DNA from: Ardenticatenaceae bacterium
GTDB lineage: Bacteria > Chloroflexota > Anaerolineae > Promineifilales > Promineifilaceae
Reading direction: 5' to 3'
Length of the DNA: 64,000 bases
Assembly (NCBI GenBank): GCA_020634375.1
Contig: JACKBX010000010.1
Span: 62,001 to 126,000, forward strand
The translations under genes and the position numbers were made by a program. The notes under the pieces are model-generated. The model was not told the origin of the DNA. It saw only the letters and a program-made list of their open reading frames with translations, and did not search any database. Shown one piece after another: positions 43,945 through 52,944 of the stretch; the stretch's first letter is position 1, and each line of letters starts with the position of its first letter.

Positions 43945-45120
43945 ATGGTGGCAAGTCAAACAATGGAAGCAATTGCATTGCTACAACAAGCATTCCCCTC
44001 ACTTAGCAGTGAAAACCTACAAATGCTAAGTGAAGTTTCGTCGTTTGGCGCTTACCAGGCCGGCCAGGACATCGTGCGCGAGGGCGAACACGGCACAACC
44101 CTATATATTTTAGGGGAAGGGCATACAGAAATTATCGTCCATGCCGACGATGGGCACGAGATTTTAGTAGACACAATTGGCCCCGGCACTTATTTTGGCG
44201 AGATGTCCTTTTTTGGTGAGTCAACGCGCATGGCAACTATTCGCGCCAAGACGGACTGCGAAACATTGGAATTAGAACAGTCTGCCTTTATGGAGATTGC
44301 ACAAACCAAAACAGAGTTGCTGCAAAATCTACTCAATCAAATCATCGGCCACCTACGCCGCAATGACCGTGCTGTTATCCGCGAACTCAACATTAAAAAT
44401 CAGGTCATTCAAGATGCCTATGCCGACCTGGCAGAACAAGAGGAACTGCGCAGTCAATTTATTGCCACACTATCGCACGAATTGCGCACGCCACTAACCT
44501 CCATTCGTGGATTCTTGGGGCTGATTAACCAGGGCGCAATTACAGGCGAATCATTGAAGGTCGCCGTGCGTTCTGTCACCCGAAATGTAGAGTCAATGGT
44601 GGGGCTGGTGAATAACATGCTCATTTTATATGAGATGTCACCGGGCGCATCAAGCTATGATTACCTGAATCCCTCTGATGTGGTTGTGCAGGCATTGAAT
44701 GCAACGCAGTCGGCCATTGAAGGCACACCGCCGCTGATTACGTTGAATATCGCTGACGATTTGCCGCAAATTTATGCTGACAAAAATGATTTAGTGCTGG
44801 CGCTACGGGCCTTGATAGAAAATGCCGTGAAGTTCACACCTGACCGTCAGCCAGTGAATGTGAAAGTATTTTGCCCAAGCCGCGAGGAAGTGGCATTTTG
44901 TGTGCAGGATCAGGGTATTGGCATCCCTGAAGACGCGCATGAGCGTATTTTTGAGCCGTTCTTCCGGTTGGAGGAATTGGGTAGTTCGCAGTTGTTCCCT
45001 GGTTTGGGCATTGGCTTGACGATTGCAAAGCTGAAGGTGGAACGGTTGAACGGCCGTATCCACGTCGAGAGCACCCCCGGTAAAGGCAGCACCTTTACCA
45101 TCACCCTTCCCCTGCAATAA
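43945..45120 (+). CDS. Histidine kinase with cyclic-nucleotide-binding domain
   Basis: A 391-residue soluble sensor kinase. Residues about 10-140 form a cNMP-binding (CRP-like) domain, with the phosphate-binding cassette FGEMSFFGESTRMATI. A coiled linker is followed by the phospho-acceptor helix (FIATLSHELRTPLTSI). The HATPase domain has ENAVKFTPD, the G1 box VQDQGIGIPE and the G2 box GLGIGLTIAK. It would sense a nucleotide or act as a degenerate domain, then phosphorylate a regulator not encoded next to it. The ATG at 43945 has GAGGAG ten bases upstream; longer in-frame starts lack such a box. A good terminator follows. Confidence 0.88.
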   Translation: MVASQTMEAIALLQQAFPSLSSENLQMLSEVSSFGAYQAGQDIVREGEHGTTLYILGEGHTEIIVHADDGHEILVDTIGPGTYFGEMSFFGESTRMATIRAKTDCETLELEQSAFMEIAQTKTELLQNLLNQIIGHLRRNDRAVIRELNIKNQVIQDAYADLAEQEELRSQFIATLSHELRTPLTSIRGFLGLINQGAITGESLKVAVRSVTRNVESMVGLVNNMLILYEMSPGASSYDYLNPSDVVVQALNATQSAIEGTPPLITLNIADDLPQIYADKNDLVLALRALIENAVKFTPDRQPVNVKVFCPSREEVAFCVQDQGIGIPEDAHERIFEPFFRLEELGSSQLFPGLGIGLTIAKLKVERLNGRIHVESTPGKGSTFTITLPLQ

Positions 45121-45125
45121 ACCGC

Positions 45126-45178
45126 AAACCGGGTTCTGGCGGAACCCGCAAGTTCCGCTGGAACCCGGTTTCTTTTTC
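45126..45178 (+). terminator. Intrinsic terminator after the kinase
   Basis: An 11-bp outer stem (AAACCGGGTTC at 45126-45136 with 45161-45171) encloses a second stem (GCGGAAC with GTTCCGC) and runs into TCTTTTTCT. Confidence 0.9.
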
Positions 45179-45226
45179 TCCCCACCCCCGATAAAATAAT
45201 CCAATAGATTTTTTTGGAGCAAATTT

Positions 45227-46240
45227 ATGCAGCAACCCATTGAACAACGCCCTGGCGATGTATTACTTGACGTACGCAATCTGCAACTCCATTTCCCCAT
45301 TCGCGGGGGGCTGCTGCGGCGCAAGATTGGGACCATTAAAATTGTGGATGACCTCACTTTTATGGTGCGGCACGGCGAAACATTTACCCTGGTAGGCGGG
45401 CCTAGCTGCGGCAAGACACTGGCGGGACGAGCCATTTTGCAGCTCATTAAACCAACAGGCGGCAGCGTGATTTTTAAGGGTGCGGAGATTGTCGGGCTGC
45501 GCGGGGGTGGGCTGCGGACGCTGCGTCAGGAAACGCAGATGGTGTTTCAAGACCCATATCGCTCTTTGAATCCGCGCATGTTAGTAGGCAAATTGGTGGG
45601 CGAACCCTTGCAAATTCACAACTTGGGTGCAGCAGCCGAGCGAGATGAACGAGTAGCTGCGTTGCTGCAACAGGTGGGCTTAAATCCATATGTGGCCGAA
45701 CGGCCGCCTTTCGATATGTCTGGTTTGCAGCGCAAGCGGGTCAATCTGGCGCGAGCGTTGGCCTCACAGCCCATCTTTTTGCTAGTAGACGACCCCTTGT
45801 ACGCGCTGGATGAGGTTGTGCATGGGCAAATGATGGCGCTGCTGGCACAGTTGAAAGCGGCGCTTGGCCTGACTTATATGCTAACTTCGCGCACATTAGC
45901 ACACATGCGCCAGGCGAGTGATGCGGTGGGGGTGATGTACCTGGGTCGCATGGTGGAACAGGCGGATACGGCCGAACTTTACGATCATCCACTGCACCCT
46001 TATACTCACGCACTGCTTTCGGAACTGCCTTTGGATAGCGTGTCGAATGGGGAGCATCAGCGATTGCGTCTGTCTGGCCGCGAGCCGAATCCGGCTAAGC
46101 CGCCATCAGGCTGTCCTTTTCACCCGCGCTGTCCGCACACGTCTGATGTGTGCCGCCGCGAAACGCCGCCTCTACGTGATTTGGGCACGGCCGTTCAACC
46201 ACATTGGGTGGCCTGCCATTATGCAGAACGATTTTTGTAG
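45227..46240 (+). CDS. OppF/DppF-like ABC ATPase with degenerate catalytic motifs
   Basis: A 337-residue protein that aligns along its length with the ATPase subunits of peptide transporters. This includes the C-terminal block HPYTHALLSELP and the cysteine pattern CPFHPRCPHTSDVC seen in OppD/OppF proteins. The P-loop keeps its form as GGPSCGKT. The signature motif is MSGLQRKR instead of LSGGQxQR. The Walker B end is LLVDDP, with Asp where the catalytic Glu is normal. The switch histidine region is TSRTLAH instead of ISHDL. No permease or binding-protein gene is adjacent. It may be a poorly hydrolysing partner or a decaying copy. The GGAG box lies about eight bases before the ATG. Confidence 0.82.
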   Translation: MQQPIEQRPGDVLLDVRNLQLHFPIRGGLLRRKIGTIKIVDDLTFMVRHGETFTLVGGPSCGKTLAGRAILQLIKPTGGSVIFKGAEIVGLRGGGLRTLRQETQMVFQDPYRSLNPRMLVGKLVGEPLQIHNLGAAAERDERVAALLQQVGLNPYVAERPPFDMSGLQRKRVNLARALASQPIFLLVDDPLYALDEVVHGQMMALLAQLKAALGLTYMLTSRTLAHMRQASDAVGVMYLGRMVEQADTAELYDHPLHPYTHALLSELPLDSVSNGEHQRLRLSGREPNPAKPPSGCPFHPRCPHTSDVCRRETPPLRDLGTAVQPHWVACHYAERFL

Positions 46241-46241
46241 A

Positions 46242-47378
46242 TCAGGCACGCTGCACGGCCGTTTCGCCAGCGACGGCCGCTTCTAACACATCTAGCACTT
46301 GCACGGCCGTTTTCTCCCAGGTAAAACGCTGCACATTCACCAGCCCACGCTGCGCCAATTTGTCGCGCAGCGTTGCATCCGTTGCCAATTGTTTGATGCC
46401 ATCGGCAATGGCCGCCGTGTCCAGTGGGTCTACCAGAAATGCGCTGTCGTCCCCAGTAATTTCGGGGAGGGAGCTGGTGTTGGCCGTGAGAACGGCCGTG
46501 CCGCACACCTGCGCTTCCAACACCGGAAACCCAAACCCCTCATACAGCGACGGGTACAGCAAAGCCGTCGCCCCCGACAGCAACGCCCCTTTATCCGCAT
46601 CCGGCACAAACCCAGGCAAAATAATGCGCTTCGCTGTTGCCATGTCCAAATGGAAAATCTCGTCCAAAATCGGTTCAGCCAGCCAGCCCCGCTTCCCGGC
46701 AATGACCAGTTGATGGGGCACACCGCTTTGCACATAGGCGCGAATGAGCCGCAGTAGATTTTTGCGTGGCTGGAGGGTACTCAAATACAACAGATAGGGC
46801 GGCGTAACACCATATTTTTGCAGCACGGCGGCAATTTCGCTTCCATCCATCACAGGCTGCAAGCCGGGGTCGACCCCCGGATACACAACATGGATTTTAT
46901 TTTGCGGGACTTTGTAGAATGAATGCAAATCTGTTTGAGTTGCCAAAGAATCGGTGATGACACAGCGTGCGGAACGGCCGTTATGCCGGGTACTCCAACG
47001 CAAATAAGCCAACTGCTGCCGTGTATGCGCCTCTGGGAAATGATGATAGCCCAGGTCATGAACCGTTGCCACACTGGGATGGTGATACGTAAACGGAATA
47101 ACGTGCGCAGGCGTAAAAAACACATCCGGTGGGCGACGATGTAACTCCCAGGCCAACCGCACATGCGTCCACAGACGCGGCAATGGCATCACCAACTGCT
47201 CTACATAATCCGCTTCTGGGAACAGCTCCGCCTGTGGTGGCTGGTTAAAATACAAACGGAGTTGATGGCCCCGCTCCCCGGCGAGATCAATCAAGGCGTG
47301 AATTAAAAAATAAGCATACCCTTCGGTTCCGGTGCGCTGCGCTCTAGTAGCGCGGCTGGCATCAATGCCAATAATCAT
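46242..47378 (-). CDS. Family 4 glycosyltransferase
   Basis: A 378-residue GT-B fold enzyme. The N-terminal acceptor domain is GIDASRATRAQRTGTEGYAYFL. The donor-binding C-terminal domain has YLSTLQPRKNLLRLIRAY, FVPDADKGALLSGATALLYPSLYEGFGFPVLEAQVCGTAVL and the E-x7-E motif. It probably adds a sugar from a nucleotide donor to a surface or exopolysaccharide. The ATG at 47378 (AAAAGG ten bases upstream) is preferred over a TTG three codons earlier. It closes the mreB-C-D-mrdA unit, 17 bases after mrdA. Five ACGGCCGT copies lie in the gene. Confidence 0.88.
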   Translation of the reverse strand: MIIGIDASRATRAQRTGTEGYAYFLIHALIDLAGERGHQLRLYFNQPPQAELFPEADYVEQLVMPLPRLWTHVRLAWELHRRPPDVFFTPAHVIPFTYHHPSVATVHDLGYHHFPEAHTRQQLAYLRWSTRHNGRSARCVITDSLATQTDLHSFYKVPQNKIHVVYPGVDPGLQPVMDGSEIAAVLQKYGVTPPYLLYLSTLQPRKNLLRLIRAYVQSGVPHQLVIAGKRGWLAEPILDEIFHLDMATAKRIILPGFVPDADKGALLSGATALLYPSLYEGFGFPVLEAQVCGTAVLTANTSSLPEITGDDSAFLVDPLDTAAIADGIKQLATDATLRDKLAQRGLVNVQRFTWEKTAVQVLDVLEAAVAGETAVQRA

Positions 47379-47395
47379 CACGCCCAATCCTTTTC

Positions 47396-49801
47396 CTAAT
47401 TACCGTTCACACTCTCAACCGGCAGCGTTTCTTGTGGAAGCGGCCATTCCGGGCGAAAACCAAATTGCGAAGTAGGGGTACATGCATAATCCGCAGGCTG
47501 CCCATCCAAAAAAGTCGCCGGATCAGCATACTGTCCCACACCAAAATAGGCCGCCATCACATGGCAGGCCACTGGCGCAGACCACGCCGACCCCTCACCG
47601 CCATTGAAGGTAAAAACAGCCACTGCAATTTCTGGATCATCAAAAGGCGCGTAGCCCACGTACCAGGCATGAGTGGGCTGCACCTGTTTCTGATCATTGC
47701 ACCACCCTCGTTTAATAGCAATGTTGTCACAATATTCGGCCGTTCCCGTCTTTCCCGCTGTAGTAATGCCAAAATCCTCCAGCCAATTCACGTAAGTTGC
47801 GCCAGTATAAAATTTTTCTTCGTCAACACGCGTGTTTACCAACCGCATACCTTCCGCCACCACGTCCAGGTATTCCCGGTCAACGTCTAGCGAATCAATT
47901 ACTTCTGGCTGAAAAATGTAGTTACCATTTTCGTCAAAGCGAATGTTAAACGTATTGGGAATGACAAGGCCATTGGCATCTGTGACAACAACCTCACCAT
48001 CTTCTCCAGGGTGCGCTCGTGCAATTACCTGGCTGTTCTCATCTACAATAACGACATTACCGTTCTCATCAGTCAAATGGTGGATGATGGACGGCCGATA
48101 TAGAAATCCACCATTCGCCACAACAGCCGCCATCTGCGCCACTTGCAGCGGCGTGGCTGTCATAAAGCCCTGTCCAATACCCAAGTTGTAATCATCACCG
48201 GTAGACCAGGGTTCGCCTTGTGTACGATTCTTCCAGGCCCGCGAGGGTAAATTGCCCTGTGCCTCCAAAGGCAGTTCAATGCCCTGCACACGGCCAAAAC
48301 CAAATTGCGTTGCATAAATCCCCAACCGGTCAACGCCTAACCCCTCTACATATTCGCCATCCTGATCAAAACCACCTGTGATTTTATAGAAATACACATC
48401 GCAAGAATTGGCGATGCCCGTGTACATATTGACCAATCCATGCCCTTCTCGATTCCAACACACAAATGTTTGCGCTCGCCCAGGGTCATTGGGGGCAAAA
48501 CGATTGGCGATGGTGATTTGACCGGGGTCAAATAATAGGCGCTCTGGAGAAATTGTACCCACTTGCATAGCTCCAGACGCAGGAACTAGCTTGAAGGTAG
48601 ACCCCGGCGGATACGTGCCGCTAATCGCGTGATTTACCAAAGGCGTGTAATCATTCCGCGCCAGCCCTAAGTAATAATCAACGGGTACTTCAGTTTGGAA
48701 GCGATTGTTATCAAAAGTGGGATAGCTAACCATTGCCAGCACTTCTCCCGTTTTCGGATTAAGCACCACGACAACAGCCTGCTCAATTTCTGGGTAAGTT
48801 TGCTCCCCGGTAATCTCATCTGTTCGCACACTATTTCGGTTTGCTTCCATGTATTGGGCCAGAATCTCAGAGGCTACTTTTTGTAACTCCAAATCCAGTG
48901 TCAGGTGCATATTGAGACCGGCAACAGGCGGTACTTCCAAGCCAATTTGCTGCACCTCTCGTCCTGTCCAATCTTGGACAATCCGGCGCACGCCTTTTTG
49001 TCCAGCCAACTCTATTTCCATAGACGATTCCAGGCCAGACCAACCTACGCGGTCATCTCGTTCATAGCCCAAATCCAGCCAGCCCTCGTTAGGGATTGGC
49101 CCCATGTAGCCAATGATGTGTGCGGTATATTCACCGGCGGGATAGTAACGCAGGGGTTCTGGCAGCACGCGCACACCCGGCAGGAAAATGCTTTCCTGTT
49201 CAATGGTGTAAGCTAAGGTGATGGGTAAACCAGAGGTGATGACGGCCGGTACATATTGTGCAAAGCTGTTTTCTTGCACAATGCCCTCAATGCTCTGGGG
49301 AAGCTGCGGCACAATGCCTGCCTGATCGAGTGTATCACGGGGGGAAACGCCATAAATTTCGGCCAGACGCGTATAGGACCCAACCAATTCTGGATTGGCG
49401 GCAGCGACCAATGCTTCTTGCTGTACAGTGTTCGTGATAGGTACGCCCGTTAATGCGGATAGCCGGGCGTAGACGGCTTGCTGTTCTTCTTCTGTATCGG
49501 GCAAAAAGGCGGGGGTAATGGTGACGTTGAAGCTGGGTTGATTAACCGCCAGCAGTTCCCCATTGCGATCAAAAATGACACCGCGAGGAGCATCAGTGAG
49601 CAACTCGGCAAATTGATTGTCTGCGGCTAAGGTTTGTAATTCTTCACCGCTATTTTGTTGCAGAAAATATACACGGTAAAGCAGCAACCCAAATATAGCA
49701 ACAATGAAAATCCGAAAGAAGAAGAGACGGCCGTACACACCCGGATCATCTTGCTGTTGCAGTTCTAACTCTTCTATTCGTTCCCAACCCATTCGGGACA
49801 T
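47396..49801 (-). CDS. mrdA: Penicillin-binding protein 2 (MrdA), rod-shape transpeptidase
   Basis: An 801-residue class B penicillin-binding protein that cross-links peptidoglycan during elongation. A cytoplasmic tail and one membrane segment (about residues 29-49) lead to a dimerisation domain (DAPRGVIFDRNG). The transpeptidase domain follows, with the active Ser in PPGSTFK, then NSCDVYFY and KTGTAEY. A glycine-poor insertion (about 560-640, DENGNVVIVDENSQ) extends the domain. The ATG at 49801 has AAAGG eight bases upstream; an open frame 14 codons longer overlaps mreD. It belongs to the mreBCD operon. Confidence 0.94.
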   Translation of the reverse strand: MSRMGWERIEELELQQQDDPGVYGRLFFFRIFIVAIFGLLLYRVYFLQQNSGEELQTLAADNQFAELLTDAPRGVIFDRNGELLAVNQPSFNVTITPAFLPDTEEEQQAVYARLSALTGVPITNTVQQEALVAAANPELVGSYTRLAEIYGVSPRDTLDQAGIVPQLPQSIEGIVQENSFAQYVPAVITSGLPITLAYTIEQESIFLPGVRVLPEPLRYYPAGEYTAHIIGYMGPIPNEGWLDLGYERDDRVGWSGLESSMEIELAGQKGVRRIVQDWTGREVQQIGLEVPPVAGLNMHLTLDLELQKVASEILAQYMEANRNSVRTDEITGEQTYPEIEQAVVVVLNPKTGEVLAMVSYPTFDNNRFQTEVPVDYYLGLARNDYTPLVNHAISGTYPPGSTFKLVPASGAMQVGTISPERLLFDPGQITIANRFAPNDPGRAQTFVCWNREGHGLVNMYTGIANSCDVYFYKITGGFDQDGEYVEGLGVDRLGIYATQFGFGRVQGIELPLEAQGNLPSRAWKNRTQGEPWSTGDDYNLGIGQGFMTATPLQVAQMAAVVANGGFLYRPSIIHHLTDENGNVVIVDENSQVIARAHPGEDGEVVVTDANGLVIPNTFNIRFDENGNYIFQPEVIDSLDVDREYLDVVAEGMRLVNTRVDEEKFYTGATYVNWLEDFGITTAGKTGTAEYCDNIAIKRGWCNDQKQVQPTHAWYVGYAPFDDPEIAVAVFTFNGGEGSAWSAPVACHVMAAYFGVGQYADPATFLDGQPADYACTPTSQFGFRPEWPLPQETLPVESVNGN

Positions 49802-49818
49802 AATCGGTACCTTTACAG

Positions 49819-50319
49819 TTAGATTTGGACGCGGCGCGGCCAAAATTTTTTATCTACAGTATACATGAACCAGTAGATCGGCAGAATGAGAAGTGCATGG
49901 AGGATAGCTAACGGCGGAAGTGCCGTTGTAATCTCCAGGCTGGTCTGATAGCCAAAGAGGCGCAGCAGCAGGAAGTAGAGGGCAAGATAGACCAGAGTAG
50001 CAAAGCCAGCATCCAATGCGGGTAAAATGACGCGGCTGGTGGGAAAGGATTGCGCAATTAACAAAGCCAGGGCGATGGCAATCATCCAGGCCAGGGCGGT
50101 GAGGCCTGTTGGTCCAATGGAAAAGAGATCGAGGATAAGCCCTCCCACAAATGCCCAGGTAATGCCCTCTTCAAAGTCACGCAGCAGGCCCCAGGACAGA
50201 GCGACGAGAAAGGGGAGTTGGGGGACGAGTCCTAAAATAGGGAAACGGGGCAGCACTGCCGTTTCCAACACCGCCAGCACCGTCATCAAAGGAATCGCTG
50301 CATAAACACTCGTACGCAT
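49819..50319 (-). CDS. mreD: Rod-shape protein MreD
   Basis: A 166-residue membrane protein with about five hydrophobic segments. Position and the loop pattern LPFLVALSWGLLRDFEEGITWAFVGGLILDLFS identify it as MreD, which links MreC to the elongation machinery. It starts four bases after the mreC stop. The ribosome binding site is weak, consistent with translational coupling. It is encoded in the usual order mreB, mreC, mreD, mrdA. Confidence 0.9.
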   Translation of the reverse strand: MRTSVYAAIPLMTVLAVLETAVLPRFPILGLVPQLPFLVALSWGLLRDFEEGITWAFVGGLILDLFSIGPTGLTALAWMIAIALALLIAQSFPTSRVILPALDAGFATLVYLALYFLLLRLFGYQTSLEITTALPPLAILHALLILPIYWFMYTVDKKFWPRRVQI

Positions 50320-50323
50320 AATC

Positions 50324-51178
50324 TTACGGCAAATCCGAGAAAATATCCGTTTCCACCGGCTGGAAATTCGTAATTACAAACACAATCTCCAACGCCTCAA
50401 AATCGACAGCAGGCTGCACCACCGCCCGCTGAAACAACTCCGCCTCGCTGCGGTCCAGTTCCGTGACCCGGCCAATGGCAATATTTTGCGGGAAATCGCC
50501 GCCCAGCCCGGACGTGGCAACCACTTCGCCAATTTCAATCTGGTACTTCAAGTCCAGCCAATCAATAATCATAGAGCCGCCCAGGCCACCGCCGCGCAAG
50601 ATACCTGCCGCCCGCGACGTGCCCAACCGTGCGGGAATGGCACTGGCACTGTCTGTAATGAGAACAACCTGGGAAGAATTTACGGCCGTGCGAAATACCC
50701 GCCCCACCAGCCCACGCGCTCCTTCCACCGGCATCCCCACCATCACCCCGTCAGCTTGTCCCTTATCAATGATGATGCTGCGAATGGCCGGATTCGTATC
50801 CTGGCCGATCACGGCCGCTGTAATGCGTGTCAGTTCTGGAGTTTGGCGGGCACGGTTAAACAGGTCAAGCAGCAGTTGCGCCTCGCCCTGTACCCCTCGC
50901 AGCTCTTCATTTTCGCGCTCTAGTTCATTTACCCGCGCCTGTAAGCGGTCAATTTCTGCACGCGCTTCCTGCAAGTCGCGTGGGCCAGAGAGTGCACCAG
51001 CCAGGGAATCGGTACGAGCGGCCGTCCAATCCAGCACGGCAATAAGCGGATTGCGTACAAACGCCAACACACCTTCCAGGTTGCCGGTGCTGTCCAAAAT
51101 AGACAGCACAATTGCCAGACCAATAAGAAAAGCCACGATGCCCCAACGGATACGTTGCGGCGCATCTTTCATATTCAT
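50324..51178 (-). CDS. mreC: Rod-shape protein MreC
   Basis: A 284-residue protein with a single membrane anchor (about residues 10-30) and a coiled coil (about 65-100, EARAEIDRLQARVNELERENEELRG). The periplasmic beta domain of MreC follows, with conserved GxxxGMPV and GLVGRV blocks (VGMPVEGARGLVGRV). It forms a scaffold for PBP2 and other wall enzymes. The start is an ATG at 51178 with no strong box; a second ATG lies two codons later. Spacing to mreB is 12 bases. Confidence 0.92.
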   Translation of the reverse strand: MNMKDAPQRIRWGIVAFLIGLAIVLSILDSTGNLEGVLAFVRNPLIAVLDWTAARTDSLAGALSGPRDLQEARAEIDRLQARVNELERENEELRGVQGEAQLLLDLFNRARQTPELTRITAAVIGQDTNPAIRSIIIDKGQADGVMVGMPVEGARGLVGRVFRTAVNSSQVVLITDSASAIPARLGTSRAAGILRGGGLGGSMIIDWLDLKYQIEIGEVVATSGLGGDFPQNIAIGRVTELDRSEAELFQRAVVQPAVDFEALEIVFVITNFQPVETDIFSDLP

Positions 51179-51190
51179 GGTGAAAAAGGG

Positions 51191-52252
51191 TTAATGGTGG
51201 GTGCTACCACGATGTAGGCCGACTAATGCGCGTTCCCACAAGTCCAGATTTTCTAATACACGCCCCGCTCCCCGCGCCACACAGGTCATCGAATCTTCGG
51301 CAACCCAGACTCGCATTTTGACCATATCTTCTAATCGTTCGGCCAATCCTTGAATTTGTGCGCCGCCGCCTGCTAAGCAAATACCCACTTCCATGAGGTC
51401 GGCAACCAATTCGGGAGGCGTGTCATCCAGGGCATCACGCACCGTATCCACAATAATGTTGATGGAGGGAGCCATTGCTTCGCGTAATTCGATGCTGCTA
51501 ATTTCAACGGATTGGGGCAGGCCATTGATCAGGTTACGGCCGCGTATGGTCATCGTGCGTTCTTCAGGCAAGGGGAAGGCGGAACCGATGCCGATTTTGA
51601 CGCGCTCGGCCATGCGTTCGCCAATAAGTAGATTATATTTGCTGCGCACGTAGTTGGTGATGTCTTCGTTCATTTCGTCGCCGGCCACGCGGATGGAGCG
51701 GCTGACGACAATGCCGGTCATGGCAAAGATGGCGACCTCGGTAGTGCCACCGCCAATGTCTACAATCATGCTGCCGCGTGCTTCGTTGATGGGCAGTCCC
51801 GCGCCAATCGCCGCAGCCATCGGCTCCTCGATGAGGAAAGCGTGTCTGGCTCCAGCAGAAATGGCAGCGTCATAAACGGCACGCTTTTCCACTTCGGTAA
51901 CACCGCTGGGTACGCCGACGACAACACGAGGGCGCGGAAAGGGAACAAGCATTTGCTCGTGTGCTTTTTTGATGAAGTAGTCGAGCATGGCCTCGGTGAT
52001 TTCGAATTCGGAGATAACGCCATCGCGTAACGGCCGTATTGCCACAATGTCACTTGGCGTCCGCCCCACCATCTCTCGCGCCTCTGCGCCAATGGCTAAT
52101 GGTTTGCGCGTGCGCTTATTAATCGCTACCCAAGAAGGCTCATTAATCACAATACCGCGATCACGAATGGAGACCAACGTATTCGCTGTACCCAGGTCAA
52201 TGCCAATATCTAGTGAAAATAATCCTAATAGCCAGTCAAGTGGTCTAAACAA
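51191..52252 (-). CDS. mreB: Actin-like cell-shape protein MreB
   Basis: A 353-residue actin homologue. It has the phosphate-1 loop GIDLGTANTLV, the phosphate-2 loop VDIGGGTTEVAI and the adenosine region CLAGGGAQIQGL. It polymerises under the membrane and positions elongation enzymes. An N-terminal stretch (FRPLDWLLGLFS) could be the amphipathic membrane-binding helix. The start is TTG, with AAAGGA six bases upstream. This is the first gene of the five-gene shape operon. It has one ACGGCCGT copy, about 70 codons in. Confidence 0.96.
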   Translation of the reverse strand: MFRPLDWLLGLFSLDIGIDLGTANTLVSIRDRGIVINEPSWVAINKRTRKPLAIGAEAREMVGRTPSDIVAIRPLRDGVISEFEITEAMLDYFIKKAHEQMLVPFPRPRVVVGVPSGVTEVEKRAVYDAAISAGARHAFLIEEPMAAAIGAGLPINEARGSMIVDIGGGTTEVAIFAMTGIVVSRSIRVAGDEMNEDITNYVRSKYNLLIGERMAERVKIGIGSAFPLPEERTMTIRGRNLINGLPQSVEISSIELREAMAPSINIIVDTVRDALDDTPPELVADLMEVGICLAGGGAQIQGLAERLEDMVKMRVWVAEDSMTCVARGAGRVLENLDLWERALVGLHRGSTHH

Positions 52253-52324
52253 CTTTTGTCCTTTCGTCTCTCACTGGGATATGCCCAGAGCGCATGGTTG
52301 CTTTGTTGCAGAGTTAGCCGCGAG

Positions 52325-52352
52325 ATTATACCACATGTACCCACTGGACAAA
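52325..52352 (-). promoter_or_regulatory. Probable mreB promoter
   Basis: Read on the minus strand, TTTGTC and a perfect TATAAT are 16 bases apart; the -10 box is preceded by TGTGG. It places the start of transcription about 65 bases before the mreB TTG. Confidence 0.6.
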
Positions 52353-52477
52353 TTTAGCCCTCAATAATACCCAGACTGCCACTGAAACGGCCGTGCAACC
52401 TTAAAAAAGCATGAGCCAGACTGCCGATAAGCACTTGCCAACCACCCCAATTCCGTAATAGCATACGGGTAAAGTGT

Positions 52478-52511
52478 CGAGATAGAGACCTCTATCTCCA
52501 TACCCTATCTT
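52478..52511. repeat. Heptamer-word array K (gatagag / ctctatc family)
   Basis: GAGATAGAGACC is mirrored by TCTATCTC, with more CTATCTTT words, in the divergent gap between mreB and the next gene. It has the same words as array B at 12.07 kb. Confidence 0.65.
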
Positions 52512-52530
52512 TATCCCATCGGAGGGAATC

Positions 52531-52941
52531 ATGGCTCGACAGGCATTATTTGCAGGATTAGTTTACGATGAAAGCGAACACTTGGTAGAAACCACCTTCA
52601 TTGGTGGGGAAGCGTCATATGTTGTTGATGACAATGGATTTTTACGACACATCAACTCCGAAGAAGTTGACCGTCAGGTGTTGGCAATCTTTTTAGACCA
52701 GTTAGAAGACAATAAAGACATGGCTGTGGAACAAATGCTGAATCTGATGGGAAAAGATGATTTCATGACAAAAGCGGCCGTTGACGCTTCTTTGCGCAAC
52801 ATTGATATGGAGCAAATCATCGCCCAGGGCATCCCCATGCAAGCCCGCGAAATGCTGGGCATGATGGGTTTTCGCATCACCATCAACTATCACGGCGAAG
52901 TCACCGGCATCAGCCAGCCCAGCGTCCCCGATGAAGAGTAG
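52531..52941 (+). CDS. Conserved-looking hypothetical protein
   Basis: A 136-residue soluble acidic protein, mostly helical, without a recognised domain. It opens with a beta-rich segment (FAGLVYDESEHLVETTFIGGEASYVVDDNGFLRHI). A helix-rich segment (VLAIFLDQLEDNKDMAVEQMLNLMGKDDFM) and a methionine-rich part (EMLGMMGF) follow. A strong GGAGGG box precedes the ATG by four bases. It is divergent from mreB and convergent with the sugar transferase gene, so it is a single-gene unit. It does not resemble any family I can name. Confidence 0.6.
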   Translation: MARQALFAGLVYDESEHLVETTFIGGEASYVVDDNGFLRHINSEEVDRQVLAIFLDQLEDNKDMAVEQMLNLMGKDDFMTKAAVDASLRNIDMEQIIAQGIPMQAREMLGMMGFRITINYHGEVTGISQPSVPDEE

Positions 52942-52944
52942 GCG

